A DNA stretch of 64,000 nucleotides, taken from positions 53,112 to 117,111 of the forward strand of contig JADJNC010000015.1 in assembly GCA_016709335.1 (NCBI GenBank). Reading direction: 5' to 3'. The stretch is from Candidatus Propionivibrio dominans (GTDB taxonomy: Bacteria > Pseudomonadota > Gammaproteobacteria > Burkholderiales > Rhodocyclaceae). Below, piece by piece: positions 18,712 to 27,461 of the stretch. How positions within the stretch are numbered: position 1 is the first letter of the stretch; the number at the start of each line of letters is the position of its first letter. A program made the position numbers and the translations under genes. The notes below the pieces were generated by a model, which was not told the DNA's origin, did no database searches, and was given only the letters and a program-made list of their open reading frames with translations.

Positions 18712-18724
18712 GTGAATAAGTCAC
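18712..18724. promoter_or_regulatory. GTGA-N5-TCAC palindrome upstream of precursor 3
   Basis: It is identical to the site at 15609-15621 (GTGAATAAGTCAC) and lies 106 bases before the ATG of precursor 3. Confidence 0.45.
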
Positions 18725-18829
18725 ATCCCGACTGTGCTTCAAGTCAATGGCTATTCTCTGAATACTCTTCTATAGTTAACTCAAGAGCTACGATTCCATA
18801 GCGTGATGCGGCAGACCAAGGAGATCATC

Positions 18830-19027
18830 ATGACGAATGCCAGCAAGCCATCGGCACAGGGAACACCCGGAAAAATTCATGAAATTGAGACAACGCCGGA
18901 GAGCGAACTTTCAGATGCCGCGCTTGACCAGGTGTCGGGCGGACTTAAAGCCACTAGCAGCTCCGCGCGAGGGGTAAAAGTGAGCGGCCCGGGAACGCAG
19001 ACAGAGGACGATGTATACGTTGGCTGA
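18830..19027 (+). CDS. RiPP precursor peptide 3 (double-glycine leader)
   Basis: This 65-residue paralogue of precursor 2 starts at an ATG with the same AAGGAG site. The leader ends LSDAALDQVSGG and the core is 27 residues, beginning LKATSSSARGVKVS and ending GPGTQTEDDVYVG. The last 13 residues match precursor 2 exactly, and the eight extra core residues add Ser/Thr. Conservation of the TQTEDD block while the spacer changes suggests that this block is the modified part. Processing would need a C39 peptidase; the one encoded nearby is disrupted in this sequence. Confidence 0.78.
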   Translation: MTNASKPSAQGTPGKIHEIETTPESELSDAALDQVSGGLKATSSSARGVKVSGPGTQTEDDVYVG

Positions 19028-19193
19028 TGCCCATCTGCAAGTGCAGACTGGCAATTAATGGGGTCATCGCAATGAGCACGAAACAATCAATTGCCCCGCA
19101 CCAAAAACTGGCGGTATATGTTATTTGCACCCTTGAATTTTCCATCCATGGCTGGCGTGGGGTGCTCCAGCCCAACTTTAAGGGAGTCCAATC

Positions 19194-19511
19194 ATGAGCC
19201 TGAAATCATTCAACGCCTTCATGGCGAAAGTCAATGCCGAAGAAACGCTGCGCAACGAGCTCAAGCAAGCCAATCCGGACGGGATGACGATCGACGCGCT
19301 GGCCGCCGTAGCCGCGCAGCATGGCTTCCACTTCGACGCGCAGGACGTTAGCAACGAGTTGTCCGAAAAGGAACTGGACTTGGTCGCGGGAGGTATGGAT
19401 ATCATAGGTCCTTTACAAATTAAAGGGCGACCAGAACCTATCATATCTCGACCAGAACCTATCATATCCCGAATTACACTAGAACCTGGCAATACCCAAA
19501 TTTCACGGTAA
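19194..19511 (+). CDS. Nif11-leader RiPP precursor B with repeat core
   Basis: The 105-residue product has the same Nif11-type leader as the gene at 16068, ending LSEKELDLVAGG at residue 67. The 38-residue core is unrelated to that copy: it starts MDIIGPLQIKG, holds a perfect tandem repeat (RPEPIIS twice, encoded by a 21-base direct repeat near 19429-19470) and ends LEPGNTQISR. It lacks Cys. AGGGAG precedes the ATG. A hairpin repeat follows the stop and separates it from the methyltransferase remnant. Confidence 0.83.
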   Translation: MSLKSFNAFMAKVNAEETLRNELKQANPDGMTIDALAAVAAQHGFHFDAQDVSNELSEKELDLVAGGMDIIGPLQIKGRPEPIISRPEPIISRITLEPGNTQISR

Positions 19512-19530
19512 ATTTGTTCTAGAAACCCAT

Positions 19531-19636
19531 CGTCATTCCGGCGAAAGCCGGAACCCAGATTTGTACATCTGATCAAGATGATAGTAAAACTGTTTTGATC
19601 AACGAATTGGATTCCGGGTCAAGCCCGGAATGACGG
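19531..19636. repeat. REP/BIME-like repeat, copy 1
   Basis: The outer arms GTCATTCCGGCG...CCGGAA and TTCCGGG...CCCGGAATGAC are inverted relative to each other and enclose a spacer that includes CATCTGATCAAGATG. The same design recurs at 30440-30544 and 56374-56514. It lies between a precursor stop and a truncated gene. Confidence 0.8.
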
Positions 19637-19730
19637 TAATTCAATAAGTTAGCGTTAGAACAAATTTACCCTGACCCAGATTTCGTTTTCAATGCCAGGA
19701 AGCACATTGCTATTTAAGTGGTAAAGACAA

Positions 19731-20494
19731 GTGCGGGAAGCATACTTCCACTTGCCGCAGGTACCTAGCTTTCCGGATCGCTCGACTCGCGACATAGTCA
19801 TCGTAGCGCTTGAGGCCGCACGTCAGAGCGGACGAAGCTCGCCCTTGGACCTGCTCTTCATGGACGGCTTCGCGCTGTCGACCGTAACGGAGCGCGAGTC
19901 CATCGGCGATACGCTGAACGCATTGATTGCCGCCAACTTGGTCGCGGTCGATGGTCAACAGGTTTCGGCGATGGTCCGCCTGCAATACTACGCTGGTTGT
20001 TACTTCGCCAGCGATCGCCCCGAGTTGCATCAGGCACGTTATGCCGACTTCGTTCTCGGAGTGGGGTTGTCCACACGAAACTTCGCTGAAATGATACCGC
20101 TACGGCCGGGTAGTTCGGTACTCGACCTCGGCTGCGGCTGTGGTTTACTCGCGGTGCTCAGTGCAGCGCTGGCGGCTGAGGTGATGGAGGTCGACATCAA
20201 TCCGCGAGCGCTCGCTTTCACCCGCTTCAATGCCGAACTTAATGTCTTCCCGCAAATCGAGATGCCCTTGGCGATCTGTACGCTCCCGTGCACGCTCGGC
20301 GCTTCGATGTCATTTTCTCCAATGCTCCGTATGTCATCTCTCTTGCGTCGACCTACCGCTATAGGGACGGTGGCGCCGGCATCTGCGAGCGTATTGCCCG
20401 CCAGGCACCCGCACTGCTCGCTGCCGGCGGCTGCCTGATGCTCGCCGCATTAGCCCGGTGGCCGGATGCATTAAGTCCGTCAGGCTTCCACTAG
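19731..20494 (+). pseudogene. SAM-dependent methyltransferase, copy B, frameshifted and truncated
   Basis: It matches the methyltransferase at 16394 from VPSFPDRSTRD through motif I (VLDLGCGCGLLAVLS) and motif II (VDINPRALAF). One base is lost near 20261-20267 compared with copy A, after FPQIE. The sequence then continues in another frame (RRFDVIFSNAPYV and STYRYRDGGAGICERIARQ) and stops matching after GGCLMLAA at about 20446. About 230 C-terminal residues are absent. Notably, this copy keeps the T that copy A lost, so each copy preserves what the other lacks. Confidence 0.88.
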
Positions 20495-23400
20495 CGCCCG
20501 AAGCTGTAGTTCCAGAAAACATCAAGCGCATTATCCGAACCGGCACGAGCGACCAGCGAAACACGTCGGCTCAGGTTATGGGTCAGCTTGACGATGCTCT
20601 CCATGGTGTCCAGAGACTGCTCGTAACTGAGCAGGGTGTTCGCCGAGAGGCGCTTGCCGACGCTGACGATCTGACCATTGACCGTCTGGCTGTTGCCAAA
20701 ACCCGAGGACCCGGCGACGCGGCTGGTTGGCAGACGCTCAACGCCGCCCAACTGGCCTCTGCTCACGCCGATCTCGTCGATCCCCAGCCCCCGCTGCAAC
20801 TGGCGCAGCGCACCGCCGTCCTGCCCGCCCAGGATGGTCTGTGCCGCCGCCAGCAGCAAGGCGCTGTCCCTGCCGCCCTGCTGATCGGGCGAGCGGCCAA
20901 GGACCAGCCAGGACAGCTTTTCGGTATCCGGCACATTGGGCGTCGATACCAAACGGACAAGTGGTCGCTGCGCCGTGCCGGTGACCTCGACGCCGGCTTC
21001 GACGGCCAGGTTTCTGCGTACGGCAAGAATGTTCAGCCCAGGGTTGTCGATCGCGCCCTGGAAGTTGATGATGCCGCGTTCGATGTCGAGTTTCTGCCCG
21101 TAGGCGTCAAAACGCCCATCCACTGTGCTGATGCTGCCGCTCGCCCGCGGCAGGCCGGCATCGTTGGAACGGATGCGCAGTTGTCCGTCCAGGCGGCTTT
21201 CGACGCCGGCGCCACTGAAGTGGAAACTGCGTCCGAGATCGGCCTCAAGGTCGAGGCGCAGAACCTGGCGAACACGGCTTCGACCGCCCTCCGATTGCGC
21301 CTGGCGAATCACCACATCGTCGGACAGTCGCGGCCGGCCGGCCTCGCCCAGCGACCAGAACCCGGCATCGACACGCAGTTTGCCCACGACATCGAGCACG
21401 CGTTCGCCGACGCGCAACTCGCCCTCGCCGGAGACGGCGACCCACTGATCGGGACGCTGCATGACACCGACACGATCCAGGCGCAGTTTCAGCCGCGCCG
21501 CGCTCCCCGGCGTAACGCCGGTCAGCGGCAGTTCGCCGCTCGCCTCAAAACTTCCGGGTGTTCCGGTCAGCAGCGCGGCGTCGACGTTCGGCTCGAGTTT
21601 CAACGCACGCGGCAAGGGCTGAAAATCACTCTCGAAACTCAGCCGATGCAGGATCAGGCGCTCGGGAGTGATTTCGAGCAGCGCCTGTCCGCGCTCCAGC
21701 CGCATACCCCGATCCAGCGTGCGCAGCGCCAGCTCCGAACCGCGCCAATCGCCGCTCAACCGGGGTCGCGCGGCGCTTCCCGCCAGAAGCAGCTCGCCGT
21801 CCAACTGGCCGGCCAACTTCCAGCCTTCGCCGAGCAGCGGGCCAAACCACGACAGATCGGGTAACCTCGCCTGCAGACGACCCTGCCACGGTGCCTGCCG
21901 ATCGATCAGCGACTGCGTCGCGCCGCCCGCCCCGAGTGCGCTCTGTGCATTCCACTCCAAGCTGATGTCGCCAAGCCGGCTGCCATGCACCTGTCCTTTC
22001 ACCGCCAGGCGCCCTGCGTCCAGGCTCGCCTGCAGACGGGCCTCGCCGAGGCCGAGCGGCAGCTTGCCGAGTACCAGATCGCCGCCCTCGCGCCACACGG
22101 CGGCACGCCCGACGGGTCGCGCTGCGCTGTTCAGCGCAAAATCCCACTCACCGCCGAGTACCAGCGCTTGCGGATTGGCCCGGTCAAAGGCCTCAAGCTG
22201 CGCCTCGATCGCCGGGAACTCGGCCAGCACGGCCTGCGGGCGGAAATTCTGCCAGCGACCGGCGCTCTGCCAGCGCCCCTGCTCATGGCCCAGTCGCTCG
22301 ATGCGCAAGTTACCGATCAGCCCGTCGATCAAGGCCGGCCCGAAAGCCAGTGCCGTACGGCTGAGGCGCAGTGGCGCCGGTGCCGTAAGCCGGAGCAGGG
22401 GCGCTGCATTGGCCGTTTCGGCGTTGACCTTTCCCACGGTTCGCGCAGCCACCCGCAACTCGCTCAGCGTACCGCTCCAGGATAGCGCGGGCGGATTGCC
22501 GCCAGAGTTTGCCGCGCCTGGCCGGCGGGCGGCCTCCTCGTGCAAACCGCCGTCGAGCGCCACGCGTATCTCGCGTTTGTCCGGCAAGCCGGCACGCAGC
22601 TCCAGACGATGCCGCTGGCGCAGCCCCTCGGCTCTTGCTTCGAGGGCCAGTGCCGGAATGCCGTAGGCCGGCAGCTCGCAGGCGGTGCAGCGCAGCAGGC
22701 CGCTCAGCACGCCTTGTGCCCCGGCGCCAAGCTGCCCATTGAAGGACAGCCCCTGCACATCAAGCTGCCTGGCCAGACGCAGCCGTGTCGCCTGTAATTC
22801 GCCGGAAAACACCGGGCTGGCGAGGCTGCCGCCAAGCACAAAATCAGCACGGGCATCGCCGGCAAGGCCAGGCCAGCCGAGCGCCTCAAGTCCCGGTGCG
22901 CGCACCGTCAGCCGCAGCGTATCGCCGGCCTTGCCGAAGGCCCCGAGGGCACTCAGGCGATTGCCGGCGGCTTCGAGATCGATGTCGACCTTGCGCAGAT
23001 GGCTGCCGAGCAAATCGACGTCGCCTTTCCCGGCCAGTAGTTGCGTGCCGATGCGGCTGTTGCGCAGCTCGAAGTGCAGGCCGAGTTCCAGCGCCGGACG
23101 CAAGGCCCCGCTGGCCTCGAAACCGGCGTTGAGCATGCTGCGGACGGCCGCATCGCGTTGCAGGAAGCGCGCCGGATCGAAATTCTGCACGCTGCCCTGC
23201 GCCGTGAAGCGCCCCTCGCCGGCCAGCGCCAGCCGCCCCTGCGCGGCGAGGCGGGCCTCGCCTCTCGCCAATTGCAGGTGGCTCACTTCGAGCGCCTCCG
23301 GAGTCAGGCTGGCGCGTGCGTTCAAGGCAAATTGCGCGTCGCGCAAATCGAGTTCGAGGTTCTGGCTGTCACCGCCGAAACGGGCGCGCAAGGGCCCGGC

Positions 23401-24690
23401 CAGCCGCGTTGGCAGCAGGCGGGCATACAGCGCGTGCGCGTCGACGTTGTGGGCGAGAAGATCGAGCTCGAGTCGTCCCCCGGCAAAATGGCCCTGTCCC
23501 TTGAGGCGGCCGCCGCCGCTCAGCTCCAGGATGAGCTCGTCGAAGGCCAGGCGTTCGCCCTGCCAGTTGATTTGCGCTTGCAGCGAAGTCAGCGGCAACA
23601 GATTGCGATCGAGCGCTCCGCTGAGGCGATTGGCGATGCGCAGGTGACCGCTGGCGATCTCTGTTCCCGGTGCGGTCGCCCGGGAGTCGAGCCGGGCTTC
23701 CACGTCAAGCCGTGCCTGCGGTGCGCCTGCGGCGAAAAGGGAGGGATCGAGGTTGCTCATCTGCAGGCGCAGGGAGGCCAGTGCCTGCGTGGCAAAAGGG
23801 GTCAACAAGGCATGCAGTTCTCCGGCCGCCACCGCAGGGGCTGCGGCGTCGGAGGCCGGCTTGCCGGGTATCGCTGTTTGCGTCAGCGTGGATTCCGGCG
23901 GCTTGGCGTCGGTAGCTCCGCTGGAGAGCTGGCCATCGATCTGCAAGTGTTCCAGCGAGCCACTGCCGAGCAGGTTCAGCAGCACGGGCTGCTCCAGTGC
24001 GGCACTGTTCAGCACGGCCTGCGCGGTCAGCGCAAACGGCGGCTCGCCGGCGAGCGTGGCGCTGGCTGTCAGCGCGAGTTCACCAAGCTGCGCCTGCACG
24101 CGTTCAAGACGATGCGTTCGCCCGTCGCTGGCGAAGCCGGCGTCGATTCCTGCGGCCAGCAGTAGCGGAATTCTGCCGTATTCGGTGCCTTCGCCAAAGG
24201 TTGCGCGACCGAGCAGCAGTTGGTTGATACGCAGGGCCAGCGGCAATTCCAGGCTGACCGGACGCGGCATCGGCCCGGCGCTGGCGGTATGGAAAATGTG
24301 CAGGCTGGCGGCTTCGATGCGTTCAAACACCAACTCGCCGCGCAGCAGTTCGCGCGGCGACCAGCGTACTGTCAGGTGTTGTACCTCAACCTCCTCAGTG
24401 GCATCGAGCCAGCGCACCGACTGCGCGTGCCAGTCGCCGAGCAGGCGCCCGCCCGGGGCTTCGATCTGCAGGCGACCGGCACTGAGCTGCACCAGTTGCG
24501 CGCACAGGAAGCGCAGCCCGCCTTCGCTGCCTCCCAGCCAGCCGAGCGCGGCGAGCAACACGCCGCCGACAGCCAGCATCCAGCGCCAGCGCGAAGTGCG
24601 CCGAAATCTGCGTGCTTCAGTGGGTGCGGCATGGGGCTGTGGTTCAGCCTGCTCAGCGGAGTTGCGAGGATTCTTGGCGTCGTCTTGCAT
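20491..24690 (-). CDS. tamB: Translocation and assembly module protein TamB
   Basis: The 1399-residue inner-membrane-anchored protein has one N-terminal membrane segment (about residues 32-52, MLAVGGVLLAALGWLGG) after a basic, polar start. A very long, repetitive beta-rich region follows (many ...LxLxAxGxL... turns, AsmA/DUF490 style), then the conserved C-terminal TamB domain, ending in NLSRRVSLVARAGSDNALDV and a terminal Arg. TamB spans the periplasm and works with TamA in outer-membrane protein and phospholipid transport. The start lies 10 bases after the tamA stop, as expected for a tamA-tamB operon. Its 3' end abuts the truncated methyltransferase copy. No break is seen. Confidence 0.92.
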   Translation of the reverse strand: MQDDAKNPRNSAEQAEPQPHAAPTEARRFRRTSRWRWMLAVGGVLLAALGWLGGSEGGLRFLCAQLVQLSAGRLQIEAPGGRLLGDWHAQSVRWLDATEEVEVQHLTVRWSPRELLRGELVFERIEAASLHIFHTASAGPMPRPVSLELPLALRINQLLLGRATFGEGTEYGRIPLLLAAGIDAGFASDGRTHRLERVQAQLGELALTASATLAGEPPFALTAQAVLNSAALEQPVLLNLLGSGSLEHLQIDGQLSSGATDAKPPESTLTQTAIPGKPASDAAAPAVAAGELHALLTPFATQALASLRLQMSNLDPSLFAAGAPQARLDVEARLDSRATAPGTEIASGHLRIANRLSGALDRNLLPLTSLQAQINWQGERLAFDELILELSGGGRLKGQGHFAGGRLELDLLAHNVDAHALYARLLPTRLAGPLRARFGGDSQNLELDLRDAQFALNARASLTPEALEVSHLQLARGEARLAAQGRLALAGEGRFTAQGSVQNFDPARFLQRDAAVRSMLNAGFEASGALRPALELGLHFELRNSRIGTQLLAGKGDVDLLGSHLRKVDIDLEAAGNRLSALGAFGKAGDTLRLTVRAPGLEALGWPGLAGDARADFVLGGSLASPVFSGELQATRLRLARQLDVQGLSFNGQLGAGAQGVLSGLLRCTACELPAYGIPALALEARAEGLRQRHRLELRAGLPDKREIRVALDGGLHEEAARRPGAANSGGNPPALSWSGTLSELRVAARTVGKVNAETANAAPLLRLTAPAPLRLSRTALAFGPALIDGLIGNLRIERLGHEQGRWQSAGRWQNFRPQAVLAEFPAIEAQLEAFDRANPQALVLGGEWDFALNSAARPVGRAAVWREGGDLVLGKLPLGLGEARLQASLDAGRLAVKGQVHGSRLGDISLEWNAQSALGAGGATQSLIDRQAPWQGRLQARLPDLSWFGPLLGEGWKLAGQLDGELLLAGSAARPRLSGDWRGSELALRTLDRGMRLERGQALLEITPERLILHRLSFESDFQPLPRALKLEPNVDAALLTGTPGSFEASGELPLTGVTPGSAARLKLRLDRVGVMQRPDQWVAVSGEGELRVGERVLDVVGKLRVDAGFWSLGEAGRPRLSDDVVIRQAQSEGGRSRVRQVLRLDLEADLGRSFHFSGAGVESRLDGQLRIRSNDAGLPRASGSISTVDGRFDAYGQKLDIERGIINFQGAIDNPGLNILAVRRNLAVEAGVEVTGTAQRPLVRLVSTPNVPDTEKLSWLVLGRSPDQQGGRDSALLLAAAQTILGGQDGGALRQLQRGLGIDEIGVSRGQLGGVERLPTSRVAGSSGFGNSQTVNGQIVSVGKRLSANTLLSYEQSLDTMESIVKLTHNLSRRVSLVARAGSDNALDVFWNYSFGR

Positions 24691-24700
24691 CTTCGGTTTT

Positions 24701-26497
24701 TCAGAAAGGCACAGCCAGCGAGAAGCTCATGCGTACTGCATTATCGAGCTGGCCCCAGGCCACATCGATGGCCAGTGGGCCGACCGGGCTCTTGTAGCGC
24801 GCACCGACACCGTAGCCTGGGGCCAGCTTGAAAACGTCACGAGTGTCGGCGGCCTGGCCGGCGTCGGCAAAGAGGGCCATTCCCCAACGGGAATCGAACC
24901 AGTGCGTGTATTCAGCGCTCACGGTAATCAGATACTGGGCGCCCAGCGTCGCCGAACCCTCCTGTATGCCGAGGCTCTGGTAGGCATAGCCGCGCACCGA
25001 ATTCGTTCCGCCGGCGCGGAACAGATAGTCCTGCGGGATGCCCTGCGAAGATTTCGCTGCGGTAGCGCCGAGTTCGCCGCGCAGCAGCAGGGCGTCCGAC
25101 TTGCCGAGGGGGATCCCCTGGCTATAGCGGAAATAGGTGGGCACAAAATTCTGATCGGAGAGTAGCGCTTTCGTCGCTCCAGCCAATTGCAAATGGGCGA
25201 CGATACCCTCGCTGGCATCGAGCGGGTCGTTGGCATGACGCCAGGTCCAGCCCACCGTCGCCGTCAGCGCCTGGTTGATGCTGGTGGGCTGACCATTCGG
25301 TGTCTGGCGCTCATACCGCCAGTTGATCCCAAGGCGTTGCTCGATGCTGCCGCGTAACTGCACCCGTGACGCGGCCAGGGCGACCCGCTGAATCTCCAGT
25401 CCCTGAATGTCCGAATGCTGAGCAACGGCACCGACGCTGTCACGGTGGCGCTGGCCATCGGGCGGGAAGAAGATGTCGGCATAGACGCTCTGCCGCAACT
25501 GCTCGATGCGCGCGCCGGTATCGAGCTCCCAGGCCCGGCCGAGGAAATCGGCATTGCGAAAGTTTCCCTCGACACGCGCACCGGTATTGGTGCTGTAGCC
25601 GGCACCGAGAGCTATGTTGAAAGGCGCGCGTTCGCGCAAGCGGATGATGACCGGCACCTGCAGTGCTTCTTCCTGCGGGTTTTCGAGCACTCCTTCCGCC
25701 ACTTCCAACCCCTCCACCGGCTTCAGATTCTCCTCTTCCCCCACCAGATCTTCTGCCGCAGCACTTAGCTCCAGTTCGACGCTGGCCGATGAAAAGAAGG
25801 GGGTATTCTGCAGCGCCGCCTGCACCGCCAGCATATCCTCGTGCCGGTAGGGCTGGCCTGGACGAATGTGTTCGTTGAAGCGTTCGACGAGCGTTGCAGG
25901 ATAGCGTTGCAGGCCAAGGATGCGAATCTCGCCGTAGCGGTAGCGCGCGCCGGCATCATAGACCAGATGCAGGTCGACCCGCGCCGTCTCGACATCCACT
26001 TCGGCCTGGCTCGACAGCAGGCGTGCGCCGGCATGATCGACCGCCATCAACTCGCGCAGCAGACCCTGCTTGGCGTTATCCCAGTCGGCCTGCCGGAAAA
26101 CCGCCGCAACTGGCAGCGACCACGCGTCGATCAACTGCTGGCGGCGCTCGCTGACCAGCGCACCGCGAATCTCGATGAGTACACTGCCAATATGCGCCTG
26201 CGGCCCCGGCTCGACGTGCAGGACCAGGCCCTCGTCGCTGTCGAGCAACTCGACCTGCGGGGAAAAATAGCCTTCGGTCGCGAGCAGTTCGCCGGCCTCC
26301 CTGCGCAGTCGACGCTCAAGTGTGACGCGCGCCGTAGCGTCCTCCGGCTCACCCCCGGGCGCGGACAGTGACAGATGGCGCAACAGCAGATCGCGCACCG
26401 GCTTTGGCGCGACCATCTGCGTTGCGGCAGTCGCCGGCAGGGCAAGGCTGAGGGTCGCCGCAACACAAAAAGCGAAAATCAGTCGCCACGTACGCAT
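24701..26497 (-). CDS. tamA: Autotransporter assembly complex protein TamA (BamA family)
   Basis: The product is 598 residues from the ATG at 26497, chosen because a Sec signal peptide follows at once (MRTWRLIFAFCVAATLSLAL then PATAA). POTRA-like repeats (for example PGPQAHIGSVLIEIRGALV and GARYRYGEIRILGLQRYPAT) cover roughly residues 100-270. A BamA-type beta-barrel follows, with FRAGGTNSVRGYAYQSLG (the VRGY motif of strand and lid) and a C-terminal MSFSLAVPF ending in Phe, the outer-membrane signal. The frame stays open upstream into the A-free region, but that extension has no family similarity and is surely not coding. Confidence 0.9.
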   Translation of the reverse strand: MRTWRLIFAFCVAATLSLALPATAATQMVAPKPVRDLLLRHLSLSAPGGEPEDATARVTLERRLRREAGELLATEGYFSPQVELLDSDEGLVLHVEPGPQAHIGSVLIEIRGALVSERRQQLIDAWSLPVAAVFRQADWDNAKQGLLRELMAVDHAGARLLSSQAEVDVETARVDLHLVYDAGARYRYGEIRILGLQRYPATLVERFNEHIRPGQPYRHEDMLAVQAALQNTPFFSSASVELELSAAAEDLVGEEENLKPVEGLEVAEGVLENPQEEALQVPVIIRLRERAPFNIALGAGYSTNTGARVEGNFRNADFLGRAWELDTGARIEQLRQSVYADIFFPPDGQRHRDSVGAVAQHSDIQGLEIQRVALAASRVQLRGSIEQRLGINWRYERQTPNGQPTSINQALTATVGWTWRHANDPLDASEGIVAHLQLAGATKALLSDQNFVPTYFRYSQGIPLGKSDALLLRGELGATAAKSSQGIPQDYLFRAGGTNSVRGYAYQSLGIQEGSATLGAQYLITVSAEYTHWFDSRWGMALFADAGQAADTRDVFKLAPGYGVGARYKSPVGPLAIDVAWGQLDNAVRMSFSLAVPF

Positions 26498-26692
26498 AAG
26501 AAACAGACTCCGGGAATCATGTAAAGCGGCGCTGCGCGAACGAGCGACGCCAGCGCTGGCTGCCGCCTTCCGATGCTCTAGCGGGAGAATCAGTTGAAGC
26601 GGGAAGATCCCGATGCACCCGAAAAGGCAAGCGCTCGCGCCAAAAACAAGCCTGCCATTATATCGGCACCCGGAAGCAGCCCACCAAGAATA

Positions 26693-27432
26693 GCCCCCGG
26701 GGTCGGGGGCCCGGGGGGGCGGGCGCGGGCGGGCGTCGGCGGCGGGCGCGTGGGGGTGCGCGGGGGGGGGGGGGGGGCGCGGGGCGGCCTTTCTGCCCGG
26801 CGGTCTTCGCGGGCGCCGTTTGTCCCGGGGCCGCGGCCCCCCCCCCGGGGGCTTCCGGGGGGCGCGCCGCTCCCGTTTTTTCCCCGGGCCGGCCCGGGGG
26901 GGCGGCGCCCGGCCGTCTGCCCGTTTCCGCCGGCCCCGGCTGCGGGCGGGGCCCGTTCTTCCGGGCCCTCGTGGGGGGGCCTCCGCCGGCGGCCCCGGCC
27001 CGCCGGGCTTCGGGGGGGCCGGGCCTTGTCGGCCCGGCCGCTTTTGCCCTCGGTGCGTTTTTTTCGCCCCGGGGGGCGGGGGCCCGGCGGCCCCGGCGTC
27101 TTTTGGGTGCCCTTCCCCGCCCGGGCGCCCCCCCCCTTGGGCCCCGTTTCTCGGCCCCCCCCGTCTTTTCCCGCTGGCGGGGGGGGCGCCCCGGGCCGTG
27201 GCCGCTTGGCGGGCGCGGCCGTCTTCCCTTTGCCGGGGGCCTTTTTGTCCTGGGCTGCGCCGTTTTGTCGGGGGGGGGCCCTGCCCGCCGGTTCGGCCCT
27301 CCTTCGCCCCCGCCCCGGCTGCTCCCGGCCGCCCCGGCGCCTTTGGCCCCGCCCCCCGGGCGGGCCCCGCCGGGCCTTCTCGCCGCCCCGCCGGGCCGCC
27401 CGGCGGGGGGGGGGCGCCGGGCCCGGGCGGCC
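26693..27432. other. 740-base stretch with no A on the + strand; extreme G/C homopolymer runs
   Basis: Between the A at 26692 and the AA at 27433 not one adenine occurs on the + strand. The content is almost all G and C with short T runs, including a run of 16 G near 26762-26777 and C runs of 9-11. The surrounding DNA on both sides is ordinary. Several frames stay open on both strands simply because stop codons need A on one strand or the other; none shows a recognisable protein. On the minus strand the composition (A, C, G only) gives Lys/Ala/Pro/Gly/Arg-rich translations, like degraded AlgP or histone-H1-like repeats. A basecalling or assembly artefact is the simplest reading. Confidence 0.7.
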
Positions 27433-27461
27433 AATACCCGCTTGGGTCTGGCGCCGCAGGT

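Larger units (their letters stand above)
18640..20446. repeat. Duplicated peptide cassette, copy B
   Basis: This copy repeats 15530-17115 in the same order and direction. It differs by an 8-residue insertion in the short precursor core, a wholly different Nif11 core, and an inserted hairpin repeat (19531-19636) before the methyltransferase. Similarity ends at CTGATGCTCGCCGCA (about 20446), where the methyltransferase is cut and the tamB 3' end begins. Copy A lacks this truncation. Confidence 0.9.
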
